Positions 7,259 to 17,400 of a stretch of DNA of 64,000 nucleotides are shown piece after piece. Positions within the stretch are counted from its first letter, which is position 1. Each line of letters starts with the position of its first letter. This DNA comes from Stentor roeselii. Taxonomy: Eukaryota > Ciliophora > Heterotrichea > Heterotrichida > Stentoridae. A program made the translations under genes and the position numbers. The notes below the pieces were generated by a model. The model ran no database searches and was not told where the DNA came from. It saw only the letters and a program-made list of their open reading frames with translations. The DNA is taken from positions 124,001 through 188,000 of the forward strand of contig RSEH01000044.1 of the NCBI GenBank assembly GCA_006503475.1, written 5' to 3'.

Positions 7259-9310
7259 ATGTCAGCTAGGGTTGGGATTATTGCGAATCACTTGTCAAGT
7301 CGATTTCCTCAGGGAGTGAAAGATTGTGCTTTGGATGAATGGAGGAAAAAAGGAGAATTTATTGATAAGGAGTGTCTTTCGAAAGGGTTTTATGGAAAGT
7401 ATCATCTTTATATACGCAGGGTTAGGGAATTTATTGAGGGACATCAATTGTTTGATCATAGTAAGGACTTGTATCTGCATGGAGAGGTTAGTAGGGATAG
7501 AGTTATTCAACAGGTTGCTGCTGTTGCTAAGGCTTTTCCTTTGGATTTTAATGAGGAGAGAGTTAACCCTACTATTAAAAATGACTTCTTGATGGCCCTT
7601 GGGGAATACGACATGGCAGTTTGCACTCGAGCAATAGTTCATTTCTCCTTATACATCGATACAATAACTCAATACGGTACAGAAAAGCACCGAGTTCACA
7701 TCGACCGTGCTTACAAAATGCAAGAAATCGGTTGTTTCGGAATGACGGAGCTGGGGCACGGGTCGAACGTGTCCAGCGTAGAAACCCTAGCGACTTACAA
7801 CAAGTCAACCCACACTTTCACAATAAATTCTCCAACCCGAACATCATCCAAATGGTGGATTGGCGCGGCAGGAAAGACAGCCTCGATGTCAGTAGTCTTC
7901 GCGCAGCTCCTCGTCGAAGGCGTCAACTGCGGAGTCCACGCTTTTTTGATTCCAATTCGAAACGCTGACCATTCAGCGATTCCTGAAGTCATCATCGGAG
8001 ACTGTGGGCCGAAGTTAAGCCTGAATGGTGTCGACAACGGGTTTATTATATTTAAAAACTATTCTGTGCCTTATGATGCTTTACTTGACAAGCTCAGTCA
8101 GGTCACTAGAGATGGGAAGTTCAAAAGTTCTATTAAAAATAAAGAAAAAAGACTGGGAATCATGCTTGGAGGACTCACTCGTGGAAGAAGTTGCGTCGTT
8201 TTAGGAAGCTCGCTTGGGTTCACGGAAGCTGTCGGAATTGCCATTAGGTTTGCGGCGTTAAGGAAACAGTTCAATGTTGGAAATGGACCTGAAGTATCGA
8301 TTCTTTCTTATCAGCAACATGCTTATAGGCTTATTCCTTTACTTGCTCAGGTCTTTGCTGTCAGGGCTGGGTATTTGTGGATTCAAAGGGTCTATGAACT
8401 GAAGTATGACTTGTTTCAGAATGAACCGGAAGGTGAGGATCTCGCGGAATTTCATTGTGTGCTTAGTGGACTTAAGGTCATGGCGTCTTGGTATGCTGTT
8501 AGTGGAATTCAGGTTTGTCGTGAATGTTGTGGAGGACTTGGATATTCTTCGTTCTCTGGACTTGGCCGACTAAGAAACAATCAAGAAGTCCATTCGACCT
8601 GGGAAGGTGACAACTCTGTTCTAATCCAGCAGACAGGGAAGTACATCATGAAGCAGATTCAAAAACATATGAAAGGTCAGAAAATTTTTTCTCCTTATCT
8701 CCATTTCTTAAAACTAAACTCAGAGCACCCAGGTCAGAAATTCGTCTTGAGCGACCATCTCAGATTCGAAGAGCTGACTGAAGCCCTCGAGCATCTTATC
8801 AACCATCTTCTCAACAATTCCGTAAATAAATTGCAAGAAAACGCAGGCAAGACTGAGACTGTCACTGAGGCTTGGAATAACACCCAGACTTTTCACTTGA
8901 CTGATCTTAGCAAGGTCTTTACTGAGTATATTATGGCCTTGGAGGTGAAGCAAATGGCAAAGAATATTGGAGCACTTTGTGAGAAGACTGGAAAGGTTGT
9001 TGAAAATTTAGCATCGCTTTATGTTTTGACTGTTATTGAAAAGAATCTTGCTGGTATCCTAGAGCTAGGATACGACCTTTCAACAGTATCAAAAGTCCGT
9101 GACCATCTACTAACTCTCTGCAAATCAATCTCCGAAGTCTCAGTGAACATAGTCGACTCGCTACTTCCCGGAGACCGAACCCTGGGCTCTGTGATAGGAT
9201 CATCAGACGGTCAAGCCTACCATCGAATGATCTCAGCAGTTGAGTCCTCCCCTCAAGTCTACGACGCTCCATACTGGTTGCCCGAGCTTCGTAAAATCCA
9301 AGGCAAATAA
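7259..9310 (+). CDS. ACOX: Acyl-CoA oxidase, peroxisomal, with PTS2 signal
   Basis: 683 residues, a typical length. The FAD-binding and catalytic landmarks are visible: GCFGMTELGHGSN, a WWIGAAGKTA strand, RECCGGLGY and HSTWEGDN, which contains the catalytic Glu. It oxidises acyl-CoA to trans-2-enoyl-CoA and passes electrons to O2, making H2O2. Residues 4-12, RVGIIANHL, fit the peroxisomal targeting signal 2 pattern R-[VLI]-x2-[LVI]-[ASG]-x-H-L exactly. The C-terminus (IQGK) is not a PTS1, so import by the Pex7 route is inferred. The N-terminus resembles plant ACX3-type oxidases. The ATG is set by the TATAAATG context and the PTS2 position. Confidence 0.94.
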   Translation: MSARVGIIANHLSSRFPQGVKDCALDEWRKKGEFIDKECLSKGFYGKYHLYIRRVREFIEGHQLFDHSKDLYLHGEVSRDRVIQQVAAVAKAFPLDFNEERVNPTIKNDFLMALGEYDMAVCTRAIVHFSLYIDTITQYGTEKHRVHIDRAYKMQEIGCFGMTELGHGSNVSSVETLATYNKSTHTFTINSPTRTSSKWWIGAAGKTASMSVVFAQLLVEGVNCGVHAFLIPIRNADHSAIPEVIIGDCGPKLSLNGVDNGFIIFKNYSVPYDALLDKLSQVTRDGKFKSSIKNKEKRLGIMLGGLTRGRSCVVLGSSLGFTEAVGIAIRFAALRKQFNVGNGPEVSILSYQQHAYRLIPLLAQVFAVRAGYLWIQRVYELKYDLFQNEPEGEDLAEFHCVLSGLKVMASWYAVSGIQVCRECCGGLGYSSFSGLGRLRNNQEVHSTWEGDNSVLIQQTGKYIMKQIQKHMKGQKIFSPYLHFLKLNSEHPGQKFVLSDHLRFEELTEALEHLINHLLNNSVNKLQENAGKTETVTEAWNNTQTFHLTDLSKVFTEYIMALEVKQMAKNIGALCEKTGKVVENLASLYVLTVIEKNLAGILELGYDLSTVSKVRDHLLTLCKSISEVSVNIVDSLLPGDRTLGSVIGSSDGQAYHRMISAVESSPQVYDAPYWLPELRKIQGK

Positions 9311-9345
9311 CTAACTAGATCCATTCATTAGTTTAAACTTTTCAT

Positions 9346-9870
9346 CTACTGCTTTGAATAATAAGGCCTAGGTGCAAGTTCTATAAACTTAACAAAAGCT
9401 TTTGAAGTCTCAGAAAACAACTTATTGATCACAACTGAAGAAAACTTCTGATAAACAGGATTACTGAACTTGAACTTTACTGAATACATCGCTTCACATA
9501 AGATAATCTGCCCATCTTGATTCTTCATCAATGAAGTAACTGGGGCGAACTCCCAAAGACTTTCCAGTATATCAAAGACCTCGTTTTGACTGGAAAAAAC
9601 AGCGATTTTGCTAGGTTCTGTCAGGATTACCTCTGAATGGTAGGACTCAGTGCAAGGTGGAAAGCCGATTGTCATGAAGTACTTTGCCTTGTTCCCTTCT
9701 TGAGAGATAAACTTTGCCTCCTGGATCCAAGAGACGAACTTCGGGTAGTTTCCCAGGTCAGAAATAATTGAATAACAAGTGATTTGAGGCTGGGTGAACA
9801 GAATTTTCGTCTTTTTCGAGATAAGCTTGGGTTGCAGGAAGAAACTCCTGAGCAGCACTGAGGCAGCCAT
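9346..9870 (-). CDS. COQ10: Coenzyme Q-binding protein COQ10
   Basis: 174 residues. The Arg/Ser-rich N-terminus (MAASVLLRSFFLQPK) looks like a mitochondrial presequence. The rest is a START-fold protein of the COQ10/polyketide-cyclase group: SIISDLGNYPKFVSWIQEAKF, TIGFPPCTESYHSEV, LESLWEFAP and a final helix around NKLFSETSKAFVKF. COQ10 binds ubiquinone and supports its synthesis and use in respiration. The ATG lies 12 bp past the stop of the upstream gene on the same strand. Confidence 0.87.
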   Translation of the reverse strand: MAASVLLRSFFLQPKLISKKTKILFTQPQITCYSIISDLGNYPKFVSWIQEAKFISQEGNKAKYFMTIGFPPCTESYHSEVILTEPSKIAVFSSQNEVFDILESLWEFAPVTSLMKNQDGQIILCEAMYSVKFKFSNPVYQKFSSVVINKLFSETSKAFVKFIELAPRPYYSKQ

Positions 9871-9882
9871 TTACTTACTGAG

Positions 9883-12006
9883 TTAATCAAAGTTAATGAT
9901 TTTTTCTGGGGGTTTAAATGACTTCAACATCCAGTATTCAGTTTTTGTTAATAGTTCTAAAGTGTAGGACACTTCTACTTGCTTTGATAAAGACCAGGCT
10001 AAACCGATTCTATGTGCTTGACTTTTGATTTGTTCGTGGTTGTTTTGAAAGAAGGTTTCGAAGTAGCTCCAGTTTAGTTTTGTGTTGTGTTTACGGAAAA
10101 CTACTGCAAGTTCGCAGATTTCTTCGAATTTTTTTAAAGGTTTTACAAGGGATAAAAGGGTTTCGTCGGGTATCTCTGAGAGTAGGGGATGAGGGTATTG
10201 TTGAACAGCGGCTGCAATGATTGAACTGGCTGTTGATTCATTTGTGGTACTGACAACATATCCTACTATTCCTAGGTACTTGCCGAATTGATTTAAAATT
10301 TCTGCTTCGAAGTCTTTGGAATCACAGATTTCTGATATTCTATTGAAAAGTGGCTGTTCTACTTGAAATTCATTAAAAATCCAAGCAAGAGGCTCCATGT
10401 CCAAGTCTCTTCCATGTTTAACAGCGACGTGGTACTTCACAAACTCCTGTGATACCCAAAGTAAGTCTTCAGGATTAGTAAAAAATTCAGCAGATTCAAG
10501 AGTTTTCAGCTGAAGGACTCTAAACCAAGGAGTTAATCGAAAACTTTTAGTTCTTATCAAAGATTGAGCGACTAAAGCAACTTCATTAAGCGAAAACTCT
10601 TGATAATAAGACAAGGCCAAATGTGACATGTTCACAATGCACTTTTTGATATTTTCATTTAAAAGTTGCTGTTCATTTAAAGCAGAGTAAATCTTGAGTC
10701 CTTCTAAAATCAAGAACTTGTCTAATTCGTAAAGTGAAAGATTGTTGATGATTGAAGACCCTTTCTGAAAGTAATAATTTAAAACGTCGAACTGTCTGTT
10801 TTTTTTAAGAAATCTCATCATTTTGAATAAAGCTGGAACTGGGACTGGACTTTGAGGAATCGTCAGGTCTTTCGAACCATAAAAAAAAGAGTGGCCTGAT
10901 ATTGGCAGGTTTAAGTAAGACACTGTTCCTGGCTTTGGAACTTTCGGGATTTCAACTGAATCAAGAAGATAAGTAAAACGCGATATCATTCCTTGCACCA
11001 ATTGAGGATTAGAGACCTTCAAGCGGCCTAATCCTTGAGCTGCATATCCAAGGTTCATTGAATTACAGACAGGAATCAACTCAATGAATCTCTTTAATAA
11101 CTTCTCAAAAGTCTCTGATAATGACGAAGGGACTTCCTTGTAAAGTTCTCCAAGAGACCAAAAAAGATTCGCCAGGTTCTTTTTCGTTAAACTTTCAACT
11201 TTGATCGAGTTAATCAACTGGATAAGACGATAGTCTTTCGGGTTAATTTTCTCTAGATATACGAACTTTTGCACCATTTTTGAACGGAGGTTAGAGTCGA
11301 AGTTTTCATTCAAGTCTGCGTTTTTGTACATTTGAAGAGCTTGTTCTGCGTTTTCTAGGTTGTAACAAATGTAATTTCCTAGTTCTTGGCCGGTTAAATC
11401 GTTGAAAGTAGCCATTTTTCCAGGTTTGTGAGACATTATAACTACACCTTTTGAGGATAGGACTGTCTGGTTACTCGGTATCGCAACTGCCGTACTCGGC
11501 TCACCGTCTAAGATCTGGTCAACTTCAGATTGGTCAGGAATGAACTTGATTTTTTCGATTTCTTTTAGCCTTTCGATTCTTTTTAGCTCCTCTTGAGCCC
11601 TTAATGCTTTTTCTACCTCTTCGGCTTCTTTCGCTAATAAAAAGTTTCTTCGAGATTCGGCAGACCTGTCAAGGGCCAGGATTCGATCTTCGAAATAATC
11701 CATGTCGAATTTGATTTTGGGGTCGAGAACTTCCTTGAAAAAGCTTTTTCTGAGATGTGGTTCAAGTTTCGGATCATTGGGAGATACCATGTTAGGAATA
11801 TAGTAAGTGGAATTGATATGTGCTCGAGACAACTTAGCAATTTCCGCTAAAGACAGCAATGGAAGGTGCTGTCGAAACTCTTTGATCGATTGTCGAAGTG
11901 CTACTTTTGTGTAAATGTTGTTTCTTAGGTTGTTTTTCAGTTCTTCAGGTATTTTGATAGGTCTGAGAGGTTTTTCATTGTAAAACTTCGCAAAGAATCT
12001 CAGCAT
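9883..12006 (-). CDS. Large helical protein, probably mitochondrial, function unknown
   Basis: 707 residues. The N-terminus (MLRFFAKFYNEKPLRPIK) is basic and aromatic, like a mitochondrial presequence. An acidic/basic coiled region follows near residues 130-170 (EAEEVEKALRAQEELKRIER). The body is a long run of amphipathic helices reminiscent of helical-repeat RNA-binding proteins (FASTK, RAP or octotricopeptide types), but no diagnostic motif or C-terminal RAP domain can be assigned by eye. Its ATG directly abuts the TAA of the GPATCH1-like gene, with no base between. COQ10, also mitochondrial, follows 12 bp downstream. Confidence 0.7.
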   Translation of the reverse strand: MLRFFAKFYNEKPLRPIKIPEELKNNLRNNIYTKVALRQSIKEFRQHLPLLSLAEIAKLSRAHINSTYYIPNMVSPNDPKLEPHLRKSFFKEVLDPKIKFDMDYFEDRILALDRSAESRRNFLLAKEAEEVEKALRAQEELKRIERLKEIEKIKFIPDQSEVDQILDGEPSTAVAIPSNQTVLSSKGVVIMSHKPGKMATFNDLTGQELGNYICYNLENAEQALQMYKNADLNENFDSNLRSKMVQKFVYLEKINPKDYRLIQLINSIKVESLTKKNLANLFWSLGELYKEVPSSLSETFEKLLKRFIELIPVCNSMNLGYAAQGLGRLKVSNPQLVQGMISRFTYLLDSVEIPKVPKPGTVSYLNLPISGHSFFYGSKDLTIPQSPVPVPALFKMMRFLKKNRQFDVLNYYFQKGSSIINNLSLYELDKFLILEGLKIYSALNEQQLLNENIKKCIVNMSHLALSYYQEFSLNEVALVAQSLIRTKSFRLTPWFRVLQLKTLESAEFFTNPEDLLWVSQEFVKYHVAVKHGRDLDMEPLAWIFNEFQVEQPLFNRISEICDSKDFEAEILNQFGKYLGIVGYVVSTTNESTASSIIAAAVQQYPHPLLSEIPDETLLSLVKPLKKFEEICELAVVFRKHNTKLNWSYFETFFQNNHEQIKSQAHRIGLAWSLSKQVEVSYTLELLTKTEYWMLKSFKPPEKIINFD

Positions 12007-13173
12007 TTATTTAAAAGGCAATTTTTTTATTAAAAAATCTGAAGGGTCGTTTTGAGAATGGTCTTCAAAGCGAGGTAGCCGTTTGATTGGAAGTTCATTC
12101 GACTCAAAGGTCTGATATTGATAACCTTTTGAAGAATTCTGTAAATTTTTTAATTTTTCTTCACTTTTCCATGTCTGGTAAGCCTTAGAGAATTCTTCAC
12201 GTTCAGTTCTCATTTGAGAGGCAGTCATTACTCTTGCTTCACTGACTCCTCCAGTTTCCAGTCCTTCCATTTCACAGAAAAAGTTAAAACATCTAGTGTT
12301 TTTAATAGGATCATCTTTGAAATAAGTAAAATTTTTAAGTTCAAGGCTTTGACTTTGAGATTCTTTAGATTTAACAAATTCCTTAACTTTTTTAATACGA
12401 TCCATATCCTGAACACTAAGAACATCAGAAAACAAAGGATGCGGATCCAATTCTTTCTTCTCAATTCTTTTTTTCGAATGCTTTAAACTCATCAAAAACG
12501 TGCGCGGGTTATAATTATGAGGAAGTGTAGGAGGAGGATATTTCAAGTTCTCTTGAACAGTAGTATCCATGACGAACCCAGGAATTTCACAACTAAATTT
12601 AATTTCCGCATTTTTTCTTGTTACTTGCATTTCTCCACTGGTGAATTCAATTGAAGAGTCAACATTTTCCCAGTCATCATAAAGATCTTTCGAAACTTTA
12701 AACAATCCACTCCTTGGCTTTTCACTTTCAACAATATCTGCCTTATTCGGTCGATATCCAAGTCCAAAATAATCAACTTTAGCAAAAACTTCTTTTTGAG
12801 TAGGAGGCATGGTAGGTCCATAAATTTCTTCATCATCTTCATCCAATTCTTCATTCTCTTCCTTTTGACTTTTCATTAAATTGTTCATTGAAATATCTTC
12901 CAAGTCCTCATGATCCATGAAGTCCACCAGGTCTTGTTTGACATTAACCCGACTGACTCTCGATGAAACAAAGGCTTGAGGAGTGAACCCCAAGAGACTT
13001 CCACAAGTATTTTTATACCCAGCAGCGAAACCTCCAGTAAAAGCGCCATGAAAGCGTCTTTTTCCAGTCCTTTCATCAGCGACTTTCTGTTCCCAGGGCA
13101 GAAGTCCTCTTCCAGTAAGAGTTGTTTCTGACTTGTCTTCAAAGCAAGAGCCGACTTTGATTAATTTTTTCAT
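12007..13173 (-). CDS. GPATCH1: G-patch domain protein 1 (GPATCH1/TOUGH family)
   Basis: 388 residues, much shorter than animal GPATCH1. The conserved N-terminal block is clear: LPWEQKVADERTGKRRFHG, then FTGGFAAGYKNTCGS, FTPQAFVSSRVSR and DFMDHEDLEDI. A G-patch-like glycine motif (FGLGYRP) sits near residue 135. A segment naming a bulky downstream helix (HPLFSDVLSVQDMDRIKK) follows. Family members associate with late spliceosomes. The stop TAA is immediately followed by the ATG of the next gene, and the upstream Rxt3 gene ends 6 bp before this ATG. Confidence 0.85.
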   Translation of the reverse strand: MKKLIKVGSCFEDKSETTLTGRGLLPWEQKVADERTGKRRFHGAFTGGFAAGYKNTCGSLLGFTPQAFVSSRVSRVNVKQDLVDFMDHEDLEDISMNNLMKSQKEENEELDEDDEEIYGPTMPPTQKEVFAKVDYFGLGYRPNKADIVESEKPRSGLFKVSKDLYDDWENVDSSIEFTSGEMQVTRKNAEIKFSCEIPGFVMDTTVQENLKYPPPTLPHNYNPRTFLMSLKHSKKRIEKKELDPHPLFSDVLSVQDMDRIKKVKEFVKSKESQSQSLELKNFTYFKDDPIKNTRCFNFFCEMEGLETGGVSEARVMTASQMRTEREEFSKAYQTWKSEEKLKNLQNSSKGYQYQTFESNELPIKRLPRFEDHSQNDPSDFLIKKLPFK

Positions 13174-13179
13174 TACTAC

Positions 13180-14460
13180 CTAAGAATCATGACATTGAAT
13201 GTACTTGAAACAATGAAGAGGACCGAATTCTTGCTTTTTTATGAACACTGATGAGGAACTCCACTCGATGTCTCCCCATTCTAATGATTTGTGGATCGTT
13301 GTTATAAATGGGTCTTCTAATGGAACCCGCTTGTCTTTGAAAAAATCTGCATCTTTTAATAGAAGAGGCTCGTTTACCTGCACCCATCTGTATTTGTCTT
13401 GATGGTCGAAGATCTGCTCTTCTTGGCTCTCGTTAATTAAGGAAAGTTCAAATCTTTGAGTGTGAGTTTCTAAAAATACTACGAAAGTCTTTAAACGAGT
13501 GCTTAAGAAATCTGCTTCATTCCATCCTTTATCTCCGAAGTTTTCTAAAGAATAAGGAAATGCTGGTTCAAAGCTGAGGTCATAAACAATTAAAGTTCCT
13601 GGAATAATCCTTAAAGACTTTATGTTTAGGTTCGGCTTTTGCCGAACCTTTGGGTAATCAGTAGGCATTTTTTCCGCCATTTCAATAAGTTCCTCAATTT
13701 TCCCCAGGCTATTCAAAAAGACGATTTTTTCAGGTTTAATGGAATACCCTTCATAATTCGTGTACTTTTTACTTCTAATTCGATTTCTGATATTGCTAGC
13801 ATAATTTGCCCTACCTTTAGTGACTCTTGTATAAACAGCGATTCCTTCATAATTAGAGCCTATTTCACTCCAGACGTTAAGAAGGCCCATATGATGAATA
13901 ACAGCGACGATATCCGAGTCACTAGTATAAACATCATTTCCCCAAAGGTTCCTAGCGACCAGTTGTTTGTTCCTGGGACTGATGTACTCCCGTGCAACTC
14001 TTATTTCAATGATTTGCTGAAGATAAGGTGTCAGGTCAGGCCAGGGCACGCCAGGCTTATAAAGAAACTTTTCAGTATTGCCCATTGTTGGGACTTCGAC
14101 TGGGAACTCTGCGGATTCTGCCGATTCTTCACTTTCTGATTCACTGTCACTTCGCTTTGATAGTTCTCTGCCTTCTGTTCCTTTTGACTTCATTCGGCCT
14201 CGTGTTGAAGAGCTTCTTCCTCGTTTGACTCCCATCTTTTTCGTCCGGTTTCCTCGATTTTGCTTCTTTTCTTGGCGCGCTGGGTATAAACTACGAACTA
14301 CTTTATTCCTTCGAAGACGCATCGTGTTGCCTTCTTGTTCAGCGTCTGAAGGCTGCTTGCTTTTCTCGTCCTCGTCCATGCTTTCACCTTCGTCACTTGC
14401 TGAGTTGAGTTCTTCGGAGTTTTCACTTTCTTTGCCTTTTGATTGTTTTTTGGGGTCCAT
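13180..14460 (-). CDS. RXT3: Rxt3-like subunit of an Rpd3-type histone deacetylase complex
   Basis: 426 residues. The first 125 are Ser/Glu/Lys/Arg-rich and disordered, with basic clusters that could be nuclear localisation signals (TKKMGVKRGRSSS). The conserved core is in the middle: AREYISPRNKQLVARNLWGN followed by DVYTSDSDIVAVIHHMGLL. This LWGxDVYTxDSDIVAVxxHxG pattern is the hallmark of the Rxt3 histone-deacetylation protein family. The yeast protein belongs to the large Rpd3 complex and represses transcription; the ciliate role is inferred. The start is the ATG after TCATAAATC. Confidence 0.83.
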   Translation of the reverse strand: MDPKKQSKGKESENSEELNSASDEGESMDEDEKSKQPSDAEQEGNTMRLRRNKVVRSLYPARQEKKQNRGNRTKKMGVKRGRSSSTRGRMKSKGTEGRELSKRSDSESESEESAESAEFPVEVPTMGNTEKFLYKPGVPWPDLTPYLQQIIEIRVAREYISPRNKQLVARNLWGNDVYTSDSDIVAVIHHMGLLNVWSEIGSNYEGIAVYTRVTKGRANYASNIRNRIRSKKYTNYEGYSIKPEKIVFLNSLGKIEELIEMAEKMPTDYPKVRQKPNLNIKSLRIIPGTLIVYDLSFEPAFPYSLENFGDKGWNEADFLSTRLKTFVVFLETHTQRFELSLINESQEEQIFDHQDKYRWVQVNEPLLLKDADFFKDKRVPLEDPFITTIHKSLEWGDIEWSSSSVFIKKQEFGPLHCFKYIQCHDS

Positions 14461-14491
14461 GATTTATGATATTGGATAAGGTTTGAATTAG

Positions 14492-17400
14492 TTATTTGGC
14501 TAACAAATCAAGTACTTTTGAAAGATTGGTTTGAACTGATGTTATTTTGTTTTCGATTGAATTTACTTTCAGGTTCACGTTGCCTAGTTTGTTCTCGAAT
14601 TCTTTTCTTAAGGATTTTTCAATTCCTGTTACTTTTTGGTTGACTTCTTCGATGTTTTTTTTTATGTTGTCTTCAACTGTAGAGAGCTTTGCATCTACTT
14701 CAGTGACTTTTTCGTGAATGTTGTCAAGACGTCTTTCTTGCTTTTTTTCCATGTACATGATTTTTCCTTGCCAGTCTTGCTGACCGTCATCGTCTTCGAA
14801 AGGCGAGGGCAGAACATGTAAAAAAATGTCACTTCCTGAAAGTTTCCTCCAGAATAAAACTTTTTGGATTTCTAGACAAATTTCTAGTTTTTCAGTGTAG
14901 TCTATGATGTTTCGTTCTAGTGAGAAGTTATCGTATGAGTCACCGAGAATGGATATTAGCATGTTTAGCATTAGTACGACATTGACTACTGTTGCGACTA
15001 TTCCAGTCATGTATGTCATTACGAAGTTCCTGGTGTCTTCCATCTCGATTTCACCGCCGAAGTTCTGGCTCCAGCCTTGGTCCCAAAGGGTGTCGAAACT
15101 GACTTCTCGTCCTTGTGAGATAGTGAAAAGAACTGAAAAAAAGATAGAAGAGTAGCAAAACATGATCAAAAAGTACTTAATACTGTCCAAAGACGTCAGA
15201 ATCAATCGAACATAATATCTTGTTCCATCAACAACGCGAAAAGCAGTTAATCCTCGAATCAAGATCATCAAACCCAAAACGAATTCTTCATATTCACTTT
15301 TAAAATCAAAAACTTCCGCCAAAAAATAGATCAAAATAAGAAAATACATAGAAAGATCAATCCAATTCCAAATTTCACTTAAATGTTCCCTGATGCTAGT
15401 AGAAAAAACCTGTGTCAGTTCCCAAACACACAAGTTAAAGTTAATCACAAGAAAAGGAACATAAATAATTGGATCCGACCTGCCATACTTCATCATCAAG
15501 ATAAAGAAAAAGATATTAAAAAACAGCAAAATCGAGTAAAAAACAGCCCAACCTTTAACCGCTTTCCAATTAAGATCAATATAAAACTTGATAAAAGATG
15601 TTTCATAAATCTTAGAATTTTTACAATTTCTTATAAGTTCCAAATTTTTTATATTTTCCACTGTAAAAGGAAGACCTTTAAATGGAAAAGCAGTAAACTT
15701 AAAAGAAGCTGGTATTTTTTTCTCATTTTCAGGAATCATGAATTTACAAGCACTAGGTTTGTAGTTTTCAGAATAAATAAAAAGTGGAAAATTTTCAATT
15801 TCTGAAATCAGTTCAATTTCAGTCGTCAAAAATATTTTTCCCAAGAAATTCGGGAGTTGTTTTGAAGAATTATCAATAATTATAAAGAAATCATTTCGAA
15901 TAGCATGAAGTGACTGTTCCAAGACCTGTTGATTTTTGGTATGAATGATATAAGTGAGCATCAACTGTGTGCAGTACTGATGTTTGCAGGTGATCGAGTA
16001 AAAAAACGGCGACTTTCCAAATCCATCAGCTTTTATTGTAATATCATTGAAAGGTTTAAGCCATTTCCGCAAAGGTTCACTTTTTCCCTTGAGTGCCAGG
16101 ACATGTAGCACCTGATACATATGCTCAGAGAAGTAAAGCGAAAAAGCTTCTTTTGAAAGGTTTTGATAGTCGTTGTTCCTAATGCAGGTCATCATGTTTT
16201 TAAAAGGAATCGTGTGCTGGATGTATTGATCTAGTGTCGAATAGGGCACCAGCGACATTTTGTTGAAATTTAGAATTTCACTGTTGAGTAGAATAAAGGT
16301 GTTGTAGGACTCTTGGTACTTCAACAGGTCTCTTAAAGGAGAGGAAATATGTAAAGGTCGTTTAAGCTTAAATCTCACTGTTTTCTTCTTGATTTTCACG
16401 ACAAGTGTACCTGATGTTAACTTCAAAATGTAAAAACTTTCAACCGAGTTATTTTCCTTTGTTTCAAGGATTTCGAAGTAAGTCGGATGATTAAGCAACA
16501 AAAATTTTTTATCCATTGAAAAAATGTAAGATGTTGACTGACTTTTATCTTTTCCAGAAATCATTTCTTCTCGTTGCTCCTGAACGTTCCAAAGTTTTAT
16601 CGTGTTGTCTTCAGAGCCACTGACGATGTACTTGAAGTTCTTTGAAAAGTCAACAGACCTGACGACACTTTTATGTCCAATCAATTTAAACTCTTGACGC
16701 TTTTCCAAAACGTTCCAGACTATTATCGAGTTGTCTTCAGACCCGCTGACGATGTACTTCCCGTTCTGGGAAAATACGACGCTCCAAACGACGGAGGTAT
16801 GGCCGTTTAAAGTGAATTCTTCACATTGCTCTTTCACGTTCCAGACCTTCACTGAAGAGTCGCCTGAACCACTCACGACATATCTGCTGTCCTCTGAGAA
16901 AGAAACTGAAAAAACAGTGTCACTATGGCCTTCTAATGAAAACTCTTCGAAATACTCAGACATGTTCCAGAGTTTCACTGAACAGTCAGAAGAACCACTT
17001 GCAAGCATCTTGCTGTCTTTTGATAAACTTATTGACCAAACAGGCCCGGTGTGACCTGATAAGCTGCGTTCTTCTTTTCGAGTCTCAAGATTCCAGATCT
17101 TTATTAATTTATCTTTCGACCCGCTTATCAAGAATCTGTCGTTTGACGAAAAAATCACTGAACGCACCCAGTCCGTATGCCCGAGAAGTGAAAATTCTTC
17201 TTTTCTTTTTAAAACATTCCAAAATTTTATCTGGTTGTCTCTTGCACCACTTGCTATGAACTGACCGTCTTTTGAGAATTTCACTGTTCTTACGCAGGAA
17301 AAGTGACCTATAAGGGAAAATTCTAAGGATTTTTTTGAGATGTTGAAAACTTTTATTGACTCGTCTTCTGAACAGCTTGCTATGTACTTACTGTCTTCTG

